Shown: positions 44,264-55,199 of the stretch, in pieces
Layout of the letters: each line of letters opens with the position of its first letter
How positions within the stretch are numbered: the first letter of the stretch is position 1
DNA from: Corynebacterium variabile
GTDB taxonomy: Bacteria; Actinomycetota; Actinomycetes; Mycobacteriales; Mycobacteriaceae
Direction of reading: 5' to 3'
DNA length: 64,000 bases
Assembly: GCF_006539825.1 (NCBI RefSeq)
Contig: NZ_BJNT01000003.1
Coordinates: 1 to 64,000, forward strand
Position numbers and translations under genes: made by a program
Notes under the pieces: model-generated
The model's input: only the letters and a program-made list of their open reading frames with translations
Told to the model about the DNA's origin: nothing
Database searches by the model: none

Positions 44264-45540
44264 GCAGCGTCATCGTCGAACAGTTCATCCCGTCTGCCGT
44301 TCCTCCGGTCAACGGCGTTCCCCGGCGTCCCCGGCGTCGACTCGACGCGACCGGGTCGGTCATGCCCTGGGCCGCCGACGCAGCCACCGGTGCCCGGGCG
44401 GAGATCCTGGCCCGCGACTTCGCCGGTATCGCCCCACCCTCGGCCCCCGAGGAGTTCGATGTCGAGGTCACGGAGATCCGGGACGAGACGCCGTCGATGT
44501 TCACCCTCGTCCTGCGCCGGACCGACAACCGGCCGTTCACCCACCGGGCCGGGCAGTTCGTGCGCCTCGGCGTCCCCGTCGACGGTCCGGACGCCGAACC
44601 GGTCGACCGGTGCTACTCGGTCTCCTCCTCCCCTGTGCTGTCCGTCTACGGCGACCGTTCCACCTTCACCGTCTGCGTGAAGAAGGTGCCCGGCGGCAGA
44701 GTCTCCACCTGGATCCACGAGCAGCTCTCCTGCGGCACGATCCTGGAGGCGCACGGGCCGCTCGGGGCCTTCCACCTTCCCGACGTCGACCGGCGTGCCC
44801 GCTACCTGCTCTTCGCCGCGGGCGCCGGGATCACCCCGGTCCTGTCGATGGTCCGCACGCTCGTCGCGCTTCCCGGGCCGGTGAACACCGTGGTCGTCTA
44901 CCATGCGCGCACACCGCTGGAGTTCGCCTTCGCCGGAGAACTCCGTGATCTCGCCGACCGGACGCCCGGCCTGACCCTCTGCCTGTCACTGGGGACCCTC
45001 ACCCCGGCCTCCGCCGCGGGCTGGACCGGAAATTTCGGTCGACTGTGCCCGGACACCGTCAGCCAGCTCACCGACGACGCCTGCGGACGCCGGGTCTTCG
45101 CCTGCGGTCCGCCCGGCTACCTCGCCACCGCCCGACAGGTCGCCACCGACCTCGGGGTGCCCCGGAACGCCGTCCACGAGGAGACCTTCAATGACACCAC
45201 CACCTCTGTCGACCCGGTACCTGCGGATACTCCCGCCCCGGCCGCCGTGCTCCCCGCCGCAGCCGGCTGCACCGTCGTCTTCCGCCGCTCCGGTGGCAGC
45301 GTCGAGGTCGCACCCGGCGAAACCCTCCTCGAGGCAGGGCGCCGCGCCGGTGTGCCACTGCGTTCCCAGTGCGGCAACGGCGTCTGCGGGTCCTGTGCGG
45401 TACAGAAACTCTCCGGGGCGGTCGACATGGACGACCACGGCGGACTGCGGCAACGGGAGATCGACGGCGGGAAGATCCTGCTGTGCTGCTCGCGGGTTGA
45501 AGCGACCACACCGGGCACCTCCGTCGTCCTGGACTGCTGA
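44260..45540 (+). CDS. gbcB: Ferredoxin reductase component, GbcB type
   Basis: The 426-residue electron-transfer partner of GbcA. After about 90 N-terminal residues it has an FAD domain (RAGQFVRLGVPV, RCYSVSSSPVLS), an NAD domain (LLFAAGAGITPVLSMVRT; FACGPPGYLATAR) and a C-terminal plant-type 2Fe-2S domain with C-x4-C-x2-C (QCGNGVCGSCAVQKL) and the last Cys in LLCCSR. This order equals GbcB/Vanillate-demethylase-like reductases of the ferredoxin-C-terminal type. ATG 44260 overlaps the gbcA stop and has GGGGAGCG ahead. Confidence 0.9.
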   Translation: MSSVIVEQFIPSAVPPVNGVPRRPRRRLDATGSVMPWAADAATGARAEILARDFAGIAPPSAPEEFDVEVTEIRDETPSMFTLVLRRTDNRPFTHRAGQFVRLGVPVDGPDAEPVDRCYSVSSSPVLSVYGDRSTFTVCVKKVPGGRVSTWIHEQLSCGTILEAHGPLGAFHLPDVDRRARYLLFAAGAGITPVLSMVRTLVALPGPVNTVVVYHARTPLEFAFAGELRDLADRTPGLTLCLSLGTLTPASAAGWTGNFGRLCPDTVSQLTDDACGRRVFACGPPGYLATARQVATDLGVPRNAVHEETFNDTTTSVDPVPADTPAPAAVLPAAAGCTVVFRRSGGSVEVAPGETLLEAGRRAGVPLRSQCGNGVCGSCAVQKLSGAVDMDDHGGLRQREIDGGKILLCCSRVEATTPGTSVVLDC

Positions 45541-45569
45541 GCCCCTGACCGCTTGGTACGCTGGGCCCC

Positions 45570-45893
45570 ATGATTCTCATCAACGTCCGCTTCCGTCCCC
45601 TGCCCGAGTACGTCGACAACTTCCGTGAGGTCGTCGCCGACTTCACCGCCGCCTGCCGCGCCGAGGACGGCTGTCTCTTCTTCGAGTGGTACCGCAACAC
45701 CGACGATTCCGACGAGTACCTGCTCATCGAGGCCTACAGGGACGGCGCCGATGTCGCCCACGTGCAGTCCGACCACTTCAAGGCGGCCTGCGAACTGTTC
45801 CCCACCGTTCTCTCCGAGACCCCGCAGATCATCAACGACCACATCGACGGTAAGACCGAGTGGGACCGGATGGCGGAGTTCTCGGTCGACTGA
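45570..45893 (+). CDS. ABM-domain putative quinol monooxygenase
   Basis: A 107-residue protein of the antibiotic biosynthesis monooxygenase (ABM) fold: ILINVRFRPLPEYVDNFREV, EDGCLFFEWYRNTDD, EYLLIEAYRDGADVAHVQSDHFKAA. Such small dimeric proteins oxidise quinols or related compounds without cofactor, or remain uncharacterised. It lies 29 bp after gbcB and 24 bp before sdaA, inside the betaine island, so it probably shares their transcript. Its role in this pathway is not known. Confidence 0.8.
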   Translation: MILINVRFRPLPEYVDNFREVVADFTAACRAEDGCLFFEWYRNTDDSDEYLLIEAYRDGADVAHVQSDHFKAACELFPTVLSETPQIINDHIDGKTEWDRMAEFSVD

Positions 45894-45917
45894 CACCAGA
45901 TGATGAGGTGACCTACC

Positions 45918-47381
45918 GTGACGGTCAGTGTCTTCGAGCTCTTCCGTATCGGTGTGGGCCCGTCCAGCTCCCACACCGTCGGCCCGATGCAGGCCGGACT
46001 GCGCTTCGCCCGGCTGCTGCATGAGCGGCGTGAGAGCGCCGGGACGGAGACCGACCTCACCGGCACCTCCACCACACCGGCCGGCACCGTGGCCGGTGGC
46101 GCGGTGTCCCGCCCGGCGGGCATCACCGTGATCCTCTACGGTTCCCTGGCCGCAACCGGTGCCGGGCACGGCACCCTGGGGGCCTGTCTGCTCGGACTTG
46201 ACGGGTGCGACCCGGCATCCGTCACCCCGGACCGTATGGAGTCCCGGCTGCGGGAGATCCGCGACACCCGGACCATCCACCTCGCCGGCGACCCCTCCAT
46301 GCCGGTCACCTGCGGCTTCGAGGACATCATCCTGCGTCCCGCCGTGGTGCGCACGGTGCACACCAATGCGGTGACGTTCAGCGCCCTCGAGGCCCGCGAC
46401 GGTGACAGTGCAGCCGCCCCGTTCTCCGAGACCTACTACTCCATCGGCGGCGGCTTCATCCGCACCGCCGACGAGACCGCGTCCGGCATTGTCCTGGCCG
46501 GGGAGGCGACCTTCTCCTCCGCGGCGGAACTGCTGCAGCGGGCGGAGGACGCCGGGAGCGTCGCCGCCGCCCAACGTGCCTGTGAGCGGCTCGTCCGGTC
46601 CGACCGGGAGATCGACGGTCAGCTCGACGCGATCGTCCAGGCGATGGACGCGTGTGCCGAGCGGGGCATGGGCGCCGACGGCGTCCTCCCCGGCGGCCTG
46701 CTGGTCCGCCGCCGGGCCCACCGGTGGTACACCCAGCTCACAGACGAGGACCCGACCTGTACCGCGGAGTTCTCGGAGGACTGGGTGAATCTCGTGGCTC
46801 TGGCGGTCAACGAGGAGAACGCGGGCGGCGGCCGGGTGGTCACCGCCCCGACCAACGGGGCCGCAGGCATCATCCCCGCGGTGCTCTTCTACGCCCGGAC
46901 CTGGACCCGGGCAGGGCGGGCCGACCAGCGGGAGACCTGGCGGAGGTTCCTGCTCGCCGCCGGGGCCGTCGGCTCGCTGTACAAGGAACGGGCGTCGATC
47001 TCGGGGGCGGAGGTCGGCTGCCAGGGTGAGGTCGGGTCCGCGGCGTCCATGGCCGCCGCGGGGCTCGCCGAGGTCCTCGGCGGGACGCCGGCCCAGGTGT
47101 GCAATGCGGCGGAGATCGCGATGGAGCACTCGCTCGGTCTGACCTGTGACCCCGTCGCGGGCCTGGTGCAGATTCCGTGCATCGAACGCAACGCCATCTC
47201 CGCGGGCAAGGCGATCAATGCGGCGAAAATGGCGATGCGTGGCGACGGCAGTCACCGGGTGAGCCTCGACGAGGTCATCGAGACCATGCGCCGGACCGGG
47301 GCGGACATGTCCGACCGCTACAAGGAGACCGCCGGCGGCGGCCTGGCGACCACCGTGGCGGTCAACGTCCCGGAGTGCTAA
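45918..47381 (+). CDS. sdaA: L-serine ammonia-lyase (iron-sulfur, single chain)
   Basis: Converts L-serine to pyruvate and ammonia with a 4Fe-4S cluster, without pyridoxal phosphate. The 487-residue chain joins the beta domain ([20 protein letters not shown]) and the alpha domain ([52 protein letters not shown]), with cluster cysteines in the last two blocks. In the island it would end the route betaine, dimethylglycine, sarcosine, glycine, serine to pyruvate. The start is GTG 45918. Its last 4 bp overlap the convergent hydrolase gene. Confidence 0.95.
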   Translation: MTVSVFELFRIGVGPSSSHTVGPMQAGLRFARLLHERRESAGTETDLTGTSTTPAGTVAGGAVSRPAGITVILYGSLAATGAGHGTLGACLLGLDGCDPASVTPDRMESRLREIRDTRTIHLAGDPSMPVTCGFEDIILRPAVVRTVHTNAVTFSALEARDGDSAAAPFSETYYSIGGGFIRTADETASGIVLAGEATFSSAAELLQRAEDAGSVAAAQRACERLVRSDREIDGQLDAIVQAMDACAERGMGADGVLPGGLLVRRRAHRWYTQLTDEDPTCTAEFSEDWVNLVALAVNEENAGGGRVVTAPTNGAAGIIPAVLFYARTWTRAGRADQRETWRRFLLAAGAVGSLYKERASISGAEVGCQGEVGSAASMAAAGLAEVLGGTPAQVCNAAEIAMEHSLGLTCDPVAGLVQIPCIERNAISAGKAINAAKMAMRGDGSHRVSLDEVIETMRRTGADMSDRYKETAGGGLATTVAVNVPEC

Positions 47382-49198
47382 CCGTTCCCGCCGATCTCCT
47401 TCTCCGGGCCCTGGGTACTCATGGCCTCCTCCAGCTCGCCACGGAGTCTGGAGATGTCGTCATCGGTCCAGCCGTCACCGACGACCGCGGTGAGTCCGTC
47501 GATGACGGAGGTCCCGTAATTGTGGCCGTGGCCGTCAGGAACCTTCGCGGCGCGGGGGAGATCCAGGGTGACCTGCCAGAAGGTGACGAAAGGCATCCAG
47601 GTCATCGCCGGGGTGCGGTCGAATCCGGCGGCCTCCTTCAGCCAGTCGGGACGTTTGAGGATGAGGTCCGGTGACCACCACACCACAGGATCCGAGGGGT
47701 GCTGGAGGTAGAGCACGCGCGGCGAGCGCCACCCGTCGCTGCCGTCCTCACGGTTGAGTTCATGACGCCAGGCGGTGATGTCCCCGGCATTCTCCGCGAA
47801 CCGCACGGTCATGCCGCCGGAGTATTCCGGCAGGGCCTCGCTGGTTCCCGGATCGCGGCGGGAGACGAAGTCACGGTGCAGCTCATTGCTGTTCGGTGGA
47901 CCCATCAGCAGCATGCCGTCGACGGCGCCGGCGATGTCACGGATACCGGAGAAGGCACTCTCCGCGGCGGTGGTGCCGAGGGACTCACCGTAGATGTACA
48001 GCTTCGGACGGGCATCCTCGGGCAAGGTGTGCCACCAGTCGACCACGGCGGTGATCAGTTCACGGCCGTAGTCCTCCACCCGGTCTCGGTCGGTGACGAA
48101 CTGGACGGCACTGGGCACGTCCGAATACTGGGCGGAGGCGATGGCCGAGTCGCCGTCGAACATCAGCTCGAAGGCCTGGGCGGTGGTCGGATTCACCCAG
48201 CCGGTACCGGTCGCCGGGGCGACAAGCAGGGCCTTGCGTTCCTCGGCGCCGGTACGCTGGAGCTCACTGACGACATGCTGGGCACGCTCACGGTCGTCGT
48301 CGCCGTCGTCCATGCCCGCATAGGCGCGGATCGGCTCCTTCGACGGGCGTCCGGTGAGATCCTCCAGCTGGTCCTTGTACAGACCCAGCGCGGTGAACCG
48401 GGTGCCGTAGGCCCCGAGATCCTCCCACTCGGTCGGCGATCCCGGGCCACCGGAACGCTCACTGGCGTACGGCTTCACCAGGTCAGGCCGGACCGGCTCG
48501 GAACTCACGGAGAAGAACTGCTCCGTCGCCCGGCGGATGGTGCCGGGCAGCACGAAGTCGACGATGAGGACGGTGGCGATCGCCACGGCTCCCCAGGACG
48601 CCAGAAGTCGCAGACCGTAGCGGGAGTTGTTGCCGGGCACGGCGGTCGCCAGCACCCCGGCGAAGGCCGAGACGGCGCGGCCGATGGCGACGAACAGGGC
48701 CCACACCAGCAGGCCGACCGGCAGGACCAGGAGGAACTGGGCGAGGGTGTAGGACCGCGCGCCCATGAGCTCAGCGAGATACTGCTGCCAGCGCACGGCA
48801 CGGATCATCCAGAGCAGCAGCGCAACCGGGATGATGACCAGCAACGCGATCCGCACCCTCCCCCACCACACGGCGGGGATGCGCCGGCTGCCGGTCAACC
48901 GGTTCCACAGCGGTTCGATGACGTCCCGGCACCAGAGGTTCCAGTTGAGCAGCAGGAACAGTCCGATGAGGTGCCCGGTCGCCGCGGACAGCCCCGAGGC
49001 GATGCCCTGGTACAGCCAGGTACGCGGCACCAGCGACGGGGTCAGGGACAGTGCGAAGGCGATGCCACCGAGGACAAGCCCCCAGATATTGGGCGGCAGC
49101 GGGCGGCGCAGGCCGAAGAATCGCGCGATCCGTGACCGGGATGCCCGGGCATCATCCGGGGAGTCGTTCAGGTGCTTCTCCAGGACCTCCTCAGACAT
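47378..49198 (-). CDS. Membrane alpha/beta hydrolase (Abhydrolase_9 type)
   Basis: A 606-residue protein with an N-terminal membrane domain of about five helices ([87 protein letters not shown]) and a C-terminal extracytoplasmic hydrolase domain with nucleophile elbow [23 protein letters not shown] near the end could supply the His. This two-part form is the Abhydrolase_9_N/Abhydrolase_9 family of actinobacteria, function unknown. Start ATG 49198 overlaps the ABC-F gene by 8 bp. Confidence 0.85.
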   Translation of the reverse strand: MSEEVLEKHLNDSPDDARASRSRIARFFGLRRPLPPNIWGLVLGGIAFALSLTPSLVPRTWLYQGIASGLSAATGHLIGLFLLLNWNLWCRDVIEPLWNRLTGSRRIPAVWWGRVRIALLVIIPVALLLWMIRAVRWQQYLAELMGARSYTLAQFLLVLPVGLLVWALFVAIGRAVSAFAGVLATAVPGNNSRYGLRLLASWGAVAIATVLIVDFVLPGTIRRATEQFFSVSSEPVRPDLVKPYASERSGGPGSPTEWEDLGAYGTRFTALGLYKDQLEDLTGRPSKEPIRAYAGMDDGDDDRERAQHVVSELQRTGAEERKALLVAPATGTGWVNPTTAQAFELMFDGDSAIASAQYSDVPSAVQFVTDRDRVEDYGRELITAVVDWWHTLPEDARPKLYIYGESLGTTAAESAFSGIRDIAGAVDGMLLMGPPNSNELHRDFVSRRDPGTSEALPEYSGGMTVRFAENAGDITAWRHELNREDGSDGWRSPRVLYLQHPSDPVVWWSPDLILKRPDWLKEAAGFDRTPAMTWMPFVTFWQVTLDLPRAAKVPDGHGHNYGTSVIDGLTAVVGDGWTDDDISRLRGELEEAMSTQGPEKEIGGNG

Positions 49199-51077
49199 GT
49201 CCCTCCTCTCGCATTTCGGCCACCTCGAGCCACCGCATCTCACAGTCGTCGTGTTCTGACCGTACTCCCTGGAGTTCCCGGTCGAGGTCGGCGAGCAGCG
49301 CTGTGTCGATGTTCCCGTCGGCCGGCATTGCGGCGTCGGCGAGCTTCGCGGTGAGGGTGTCCACCTTCGCACTGAGCTTCTGCATCTTCCGCTCCAGCGC
49401 GTTGAGCTCCTTCTTCAACTCGCGGTCCTCCTGGGCGGACAGACCCGGGGAGGACGCCGCACCGGACGCCGTGCCTGACGCGGCGTCCTGCCCCGGAGAC
49501 GCGGAGGACGGGGCCGACGGGGCCGCCGGGGCGGCGATGAGCTCGCGCCGCCGGTCGAGGTACTGCTGGATTCCGCCGGGCAGGTTGGTCAGCTTCCCGT
49601 CGCCGAACAGTGCCCAGGTCGAGTCACAGATGCGCTCGATGAGGTAGCGGTCGTGGGAGATGACGACGAGGGTGCCCGCCCACCCGTCAAGCAGACTCTC
49701 GAGCTCCTGGAGGGTGTCGATGTCGAGATCGTTGGTCGGCTCGTCGAGCAGCAGGACGTTCGGCTCGGCCATGAGCACGCGGGTGAGCTGCAGGCGGCGT
49801 CTTTCGCCACCGGAGAGGTCACGGATCGGGGTGCGCTGCCGCTTGGCGGAGAAGCCGAGGCGTTCGGCGAGCTGGGAGGCGGTGAGTTCCTTCCCGCCGA
49901 TCTCCACACGGGTGGCGACGTCCTCTACGGCGTCGAGCAGGCGTCGTTCGCCGTCGAGGTCCTCGAGTTCCTGGCGCAGCCACCCGATCTCGACGGTGCG
50001 TCCCTCAATGCGCTTACCCGCCGCCAGCGGGTACTCCCCCGCCAGGGTGCGCAGCAGGGTGGTCTTGCCGGAGCCGTTGACACCGACCAGTCCGATCCGC
50101 TCGCCGGGGGCGAGCCGCCAGGTGAGGTCGTCGACGAGGACGCGGGCCTCCGGGGGCGGGGTGGTGACCGTGGCGTCCTCCAGCTCGATGACCTTCTTGC
50201 CGAGCCGCTTCGTGGCGAAGCTCATGAGTTCGACGTTGTCTCGCGGCGCAGGGACGTTCTTGATCAGCGCCTCTGCGGCCTCGATCCGGTAGCGCGGCTT
50301 GGAGGTACGGGCCGGGGCACCGCGGCGCAGCCAGGCAAGTTCCTTGCGGGCGAGGTTGGCGCGGCGCTGCTCCTCGGCGTCCGCCTGGCGGGCGCGCTCG
50401 GCGCGGGCGAAGGTCCAGTCGTTGTAGCCGCCCTCGAAGACGTCGATGGTGCCGTCGTGGACCTCCCAGGTGGTGGTCGCGACGGTGTCGAGGAACCAGC
50501 GGTCGTGGGTGACGACGACGAGCGCACAGCGACGGTGCAGCAGGTGCTGTGCGAGCCACTCCACGCCCTCGACGTCGAGGTGGTTGGTCGGCTCGTCGAG
50601 GATGACCAGGTCGAGGTCGCGGACCAGGGCGGCGGAGATGCCGACTCGGCGTCGTTCGCCACCGGACAGCCCCTCCAGCGGGGTGTCCATCCCGGCACCG
50701 TCGCCGAGGTCGTTGACGCCGATGCCCTCCAGGACGTCGCGGATCCGCGGGTCGGACGCCCACTCGTGGGTCTCCAGTGTGCCGGATGCACCGGTCAGTC
50801 CGGACAGGACCGCCTCGCCGACGGTGGTTCCGGGCAGGTCACTGTCCTGGGAGACGACCGCCATGCGCAGGTTGTTGTTGCGGGAGACGCGTCCGGAGTC
50901 GACGGTGTCGAGCCCTGCGAGGATGCGGATGAGCGTGGACTTGCCGCCGCCGTTGAGTCCGACGACACCGATCCGGTCGCCGCTGTTGACCCCGATGCTC
51001 ACACCGTCGAGGAGGGTCTTGAGCCCGTAGGACTTGTCGACGTTCTCGAGGTTGATGAGGTTGACTGTGCTGGCCAT
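49191..51077 (-). CDS. ABC-F family ATPase (Uup/EttA-like)
   Basis: A 628-residue soluble protein with two ABC domains and no membrane part. Walker A motifs are GVVGLNGGGKSTLIRI and GLVGVNGSGKTTLLRT; both halves have LSGGERRR signatures and LDEPTN Walker B. The inter-domain linker has a charged helix (RAERARQADAEEQRRANLARK), and a low-complexity Ala/Pro/Ser stretch then a C-terminal coiled coil (ELKKELNALERKMQKLSAK) resembles Uup. ABC-F proteins act on ribosomes or DNA branches. It follows ispE by 28 bp, an order also seen in other corynebacteria. Confidence 0.9.
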   Translation of the reverse strand: MASTVNLINLENVDKSYGLKTLLDGVSIGVNSGDRIGVVGLNGGGKSTLIRILAGLDTVDSGRVSRNNNLRMAVVSQDSDLPGTTVGEAVLSGLTGASGTLETHEWASDPRIRDVLEGIGVNDLGDGAGMDTPLEGLSGGERRRVGISAALVRDLDLVILDEPTNHLDVEGVEWLAQHLLHRRCALVVVTHDRWFLDTVATTTWEVHDGTIDVFEGGYNDWTFARAERARQADAEEQRRANLARKELAWLRRGAPARTSKPRYRIEAAEALIKNVPAPRDNVELMSFATKRLGKKVIELEDATVTTPPPEARVLVDDLTWRLAPGERIGLVGVNGSGKTTLLRTLAGEYPLAAGKRIEGRTVEIGWLRQELEDLDGERRLLDAVEDVATRVEIGGKELTASQLAERLGFSAKRQRTPIRDLSGGERRRLQLTRVLMAEPNVLLLDEPTNDLDIDTLQELESLLDGWAGTLVVISHDRYLIERICDSTWALFGDGKLTNLPGGIQQYLDRRRELIAAPAAPSAPSSASPGQDAASGTASGAASSPGLSAQEDRELKKELNALERKMQKLSAKVDTLTAKLADAAMPADGNIDTALLADLDRELQGVRSEHDDCEMRWLEVAEMREEGHV

Positions 51078-51105
51078 GGAGTTCTCTCAGTGCTTCTTTC
51101 GGGGT

Positions 51106-52155
51106 TCAGGCGGGTCGTGTGCCGTGGGAGGAGGACGCGGCGACGAGGGTGGGGCCGGTGTGTCCGGCGACGGAGACGGCGGTGGCGACCTCGACGGCGT
51201 GCTCGCGGTCGGAGCAGAGCATCGCGACAGTCGGACCGGGACCGGCGACGACGGTACCCAGGGCTCCCGCTTCACGGGCGGCGGTGAGGGTACGACGCAG
51301 TTCCGGACGCAGACTCACAGCTGCGGACTGCAGGTCGTTGGCCAGGAGGTCGGCGAGTTCGGTCGGGTTGTCGGTGAGCAGGGCACGCTGCACGGCGGTG
51401 ACGTCGCCGACCCGGACATCGGGGCGCTCACCGCGCGCCACCGCGTCCCGCTGGACGTCCAGGCGGTCGAGGACCTCCTGGTATGGCAGCGGACGGGGAT
51501 CGAGCGCCAGGGCCCAGTGCCGGGTACCGCGACTCATCACCGGAACAAGGTCGGCGGCACCGGGCGTGGTGCCGGTGGCCATCACCGTGCCGCCGAGCAG
51601 GTGGGCGGGTACGTCCGGTCCGAGGGACACCGCCAGGTCCTGCAGCTCGGCGTCGGTGGGTCGGGGCGCGAGGGAGTAGCCGGCGTCGGCGGCACCGTCA
51701 CCGTGGAGGAGTTCGCGGGTGGCGACGAGGGCTGCTGCGGCGTCGGCGGACTCTGCGTCGGTGTCCCCGGTGTCGCTGATGTCAGGGATCCCACGGACGA
51801 TGTCGATGTGGATCTGCGGCAGGACGGCCTGCGGTGCAAGGCGGTGGTACCGCTCCACGACGGCGGTGACGGCGGCGACAGCGGCGAGTCCCTTGTCTCC
51901 GTCGGAGGCCGGCCGCGAGTGCTTCCCGGTGACGTCCACCCCGGTGATCTCCGGGACGTCCGACGGGCCGGTGACCGTAACGGTGACGGTCTCGGTGAGG
52001 TCGAGAGCCTGACGGACAGTGACGCGGTCACGGCGACCGTCAGGGTGGCGGTCGCCCACACTCGACCAGAGGGTCAGCATGCCCTGGGCCGTCGCCGTGG
52101 CGGCTCGTGGCAGTCCGGTGTGCTCGGCGGGGTCCGGCATATCGGGGGCTGTCAT
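51106..52155 (-). CDS. ispE: IspE-family protein with degenerate GHMP motifs
   Basis: Position (4-bp overlap with rsmA) and residual similarity ([43 protein letters not shown]) identify the 4-diphosphocytidyl-methylerythritol kinase of the MEP isoprenoid pathway. In usual IspE the N-terminus reads GKVNLxL; here the aligned stretch is [14 protein letters not shown], so the Lys and Asn of the active site are Met and Thr, and the His of DGYH is Arg (DGRRD). The glycine-rich ATP loop (normally GGMAGGSADAA) is [13 protein letters not shown]. Only the catalytic-Asp segment GPDVP is kept. Length 349 is near normal. It may be inactive or have changed function. Confidence 0.75.
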   Translation of the reverse strand: MTAPDMPDPAEHTGLPRAATATAQGMLTLWSSVGDRHPDGRRDRVTVRQALDLTETVTVTVTGPSDVPEITGVDVTGKHSRPASDGDKGLAAVAAVTAVVERYHRLAPQAVLPQIHIDIVRGIPDISDTGDTDAESADAAAALVATRELLHGDGAADAGYSLAPRPTDAELQDLAVSLGPDVPAHLLGGTVMATGTTPGAADLVPVMSRGTRHWALALDPRPLPYQEVLDRLDVQRDAVARGERPDVRVGDVTAVQRALLTDNPTELADLLANDLQSAAVSLRPELRRTLTAAREAGALGTVVAGPGPTVAMLCSDREHAVEVATAVSVAGHTGPTLVAASSSHGTRPA

Positions 52156-53108
52156 TGTCCGGTGTCCTGCGGTGAATCCTGGGCAGAGGCCAGAGAGGCG
52201 ACCGCGAGGTCGACGAAGGAACCGGTGTCGAGCTTCTCACCCCGCTCCTTCGGGTCGATACCCGCCGCGGTGAGCACGGCCTCCGCGTCCGCCCCGGAAC
52301 CGAAGTGTCCGGAGAGGGCGGCGCGCAGGGTCTTGCGGCGCTGGAGGAAGGCTGCGTCCGTCACCGCGAAGACCTCCTTGCGGAGGGTCTCGGGATCGTG
52401 ACTGGTCAGGGCATCCTGCCAGGGTCGGTCGCTGTCGGTCCACCGGTCGATGCGCACCAGGCCCGAGTCGATCTTCGGGGCGGGCCAGAAGACATTCTTG
52501 CCGATGGTGCCGGCTTTGGAGACCGCGCCGTAGAACCCGGCCTTCACACTGGGTACGCCGTAGATCTTCGACCCGGGGGACGCCGCGAGCCGGTCGGCGA
52601 CCTCCAGCTGGACCATCACGAGGACGCGGCGGATCGACGGGAACTCCTGCAGCAGGTGCAGCAGCACCGGGACCGAGACGTTGTAGGGCAGGTTCGCGAC
52701 CAGGGCCGTCGGGGCGGGGACTCCTGCCTCGGCCAGATCCGCTGCGGTGAGGGTGAGTGCGTCATGGTCGATGACCGTGACGTCGTCGGCGCGGGCCGGG
52801 GCGAACTCCACGATGGTGCGAGGAAGCCGTGCGGCGAGCCGCTTGTCGAGCTCCACGGCGGTCACCCCGCCTGTTCCGCCGACCTGCTCCAGCAGGGCGA
52901 GGGTCAGGGAGCCCAGCCCCGGGCCGACCTCGATGACGTGGTCGTCGGTGGACAGCTCGGCGGCCGAGACGATGCGCCGCACCGTGTTCGGGTCGATGAC
53001 GAAGTTCTGCCCCATCTTCTTCGTCGGGGTGATGTCGAGTTCCGCTGCCAGGGCCCGGATCTCGCCGGGCCCCAGCAGGCGTACCGTGTTCTCTTCGCTG
53101 TCCGTCAC
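52152..53108 (-). CDS. rsmA: 16S rRNA dimethyladenosine transferase
   Basis: Dimethylates A1518 and A1519 of 16S rRNA (KsgA). The 318-residue protein has [19 protein letters not shown] loop [16 protein letters not shown], and the catalytic [16 protein letters not shown] (NLPY motif), followed by [18 protein letters not shown] 53108 is the start; the nearby ATG is out of frame. Coupled to ispE by 4 bp, the usual actinobacterial order. Confidence 0.95.
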   Translation of the reverse strand: MTDSEENTVRLLGPGEIRALAAELDITPTKKMGQNFVIDPNTVRRIVSAAELSTDDHVIEVGPGLGSLTLALLEQVGGTGGVTAVELDKRLAARLPRTIVEFAPARADDVTVIDHDALTLTAADLAEAGVPAPTALVANLPYNVSVPVLLHLLQEFPSIRRVLVMVQLEVADRLAASPGSKIYGVPSVKAGFYGAVSKAGTIGKNVFWPAPKIDSGLVRIDRWTDSDRPWQDALTSHDPETLRKEVFAVTDAAFLQRRKTLRAALSGHFGSGADAEAVLTAAGIDPKERGEKLDTGSFVDLAVASLASAQDSPQDTGQ

Positions 53109-53155
53109 ATGTCGAGGATAGCCTGTCGGGGACGGACGATCTATCAGCGGATCTC

Positions 53156-54286
<1,131 letters not shown>

Positions 54287-54346
54287 TCAGATCACGATAC
54301 GGTAACGATGCGCTGGCGGCAAAGTTATGTGACAAGTGTCCCGTAA

Positions 54347-55189
54347 TTATTCCGTGATCCGGTAGAGCTCACGCGCATTGCGTGTCACCTGGGCACCTAG
54401 TGCCTCTGGAGTCACACCCCTCACTTCTGCGACACAGCGGGCGGTGTATCCGACGAACGCCGGTTCGTTCCGCGCACCGCGGAATGGTTCTGGCGTCATG
54501 AACGGTGCATCGGTCTCGACGAGGATCCGCTCGGTCGGGCAGATCCGTGCCGCCTCCCGCAGTTCCTCATTGCGTCTGAAGGTCACGTTGCCGCAGAAGC
54601 TCAGCCAGTAGCCACGGTCGGCCGCCGCCTGCGCCACCCCCAGCGGCGAGGAGAAGCAGTGCAGCATGATCCGCAGATCGTCCGGGGCGTCCTCCAGGAC
54701 ACGCAGCAGGTCGGCGTCCGCCTCCCGGTTGTGGATCATCAGCGGCTTGTCCAGCTCATGGGCCAACGCCATGTGCCAGCGCAGCGCGGACTCCTGGACG
54801 TCCAACGGGGCGGTCCGCTCCGGCTCGTGGGTGATCCAGTAGGTGTCCAGCCCGGTCTCCCCCACCGCCACGCACCGCGGATCGGCGGCAAGCTCACGGA
54901 GCTGGTCCTGCACACCGTCCTCGAAGAGCTGGTCCGCCCTGGTCGGGTGGATGGCGCAGGCCGCGAAGACCCGCTCGTCGGCGTGGGCGGCCTCGAGAGC
55001 CTGGACGGACTCGGCGAGGTCGTCGCCGACGGTACAGACCTGATGCACGCCCACCGCCGCGGCACGGTCCATGATCGCGGCCACCTCGTCCTGCGTCGTC
55101 GCCCTGCAGGACGCCAGGTGGGTGTGCGCGTCGAAGAGTTCCGGCAGCGGCTCGGGCGGGACAGGGGTCAGACGCTTCTTCTTCGACAT
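54347..55189 (-). CDS. tatD: TatD-family deoxyribonuclease
   Basis: A 280-residue metal-dependent hydrolase with a TIM barrel. Metal ligands can be seen in ELFDAHTHL, VGETGLD (Glu), PLMIHNREAD, MLHCFSS and VETDAPFMTPEP. TatD acts as a 3'-5' exonuclease and in DNA fragmentation/repair. The ATG at 55189 (MSKKKRLTP) is followed by a short basic leader. Sits in the conserved metG-tatD-rpf-rsmA block; here metG is separated from it by tenA and two broken genes. Confidence 0.92.
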   Translation of the reverse strand: MSKKKRLTPVPPEPLPELFDAHTHLASCRATTQDEVAAIMDRAAAVGVHQVCTVGDDLAESVQALEAAHADERVFAACAIHPTRADQLFEDGVQDQLRELAADPRCVAVGETGLDTYWITHEPERTAPLDVQESALRWHMALAHELDKPLMIHNREADADLLRVLEDAPDDLRIMLHCFSSPLGVAQAAADRGYWLSFCGNVTFRRNEELREAARICPTERILVETDAPFMTPEPFRGARNEPAFVGYTARCVAEVRGVTPEALGAQVTRNARELYRITE

Positions 55190-55199
55190 GGCTGTCAGG

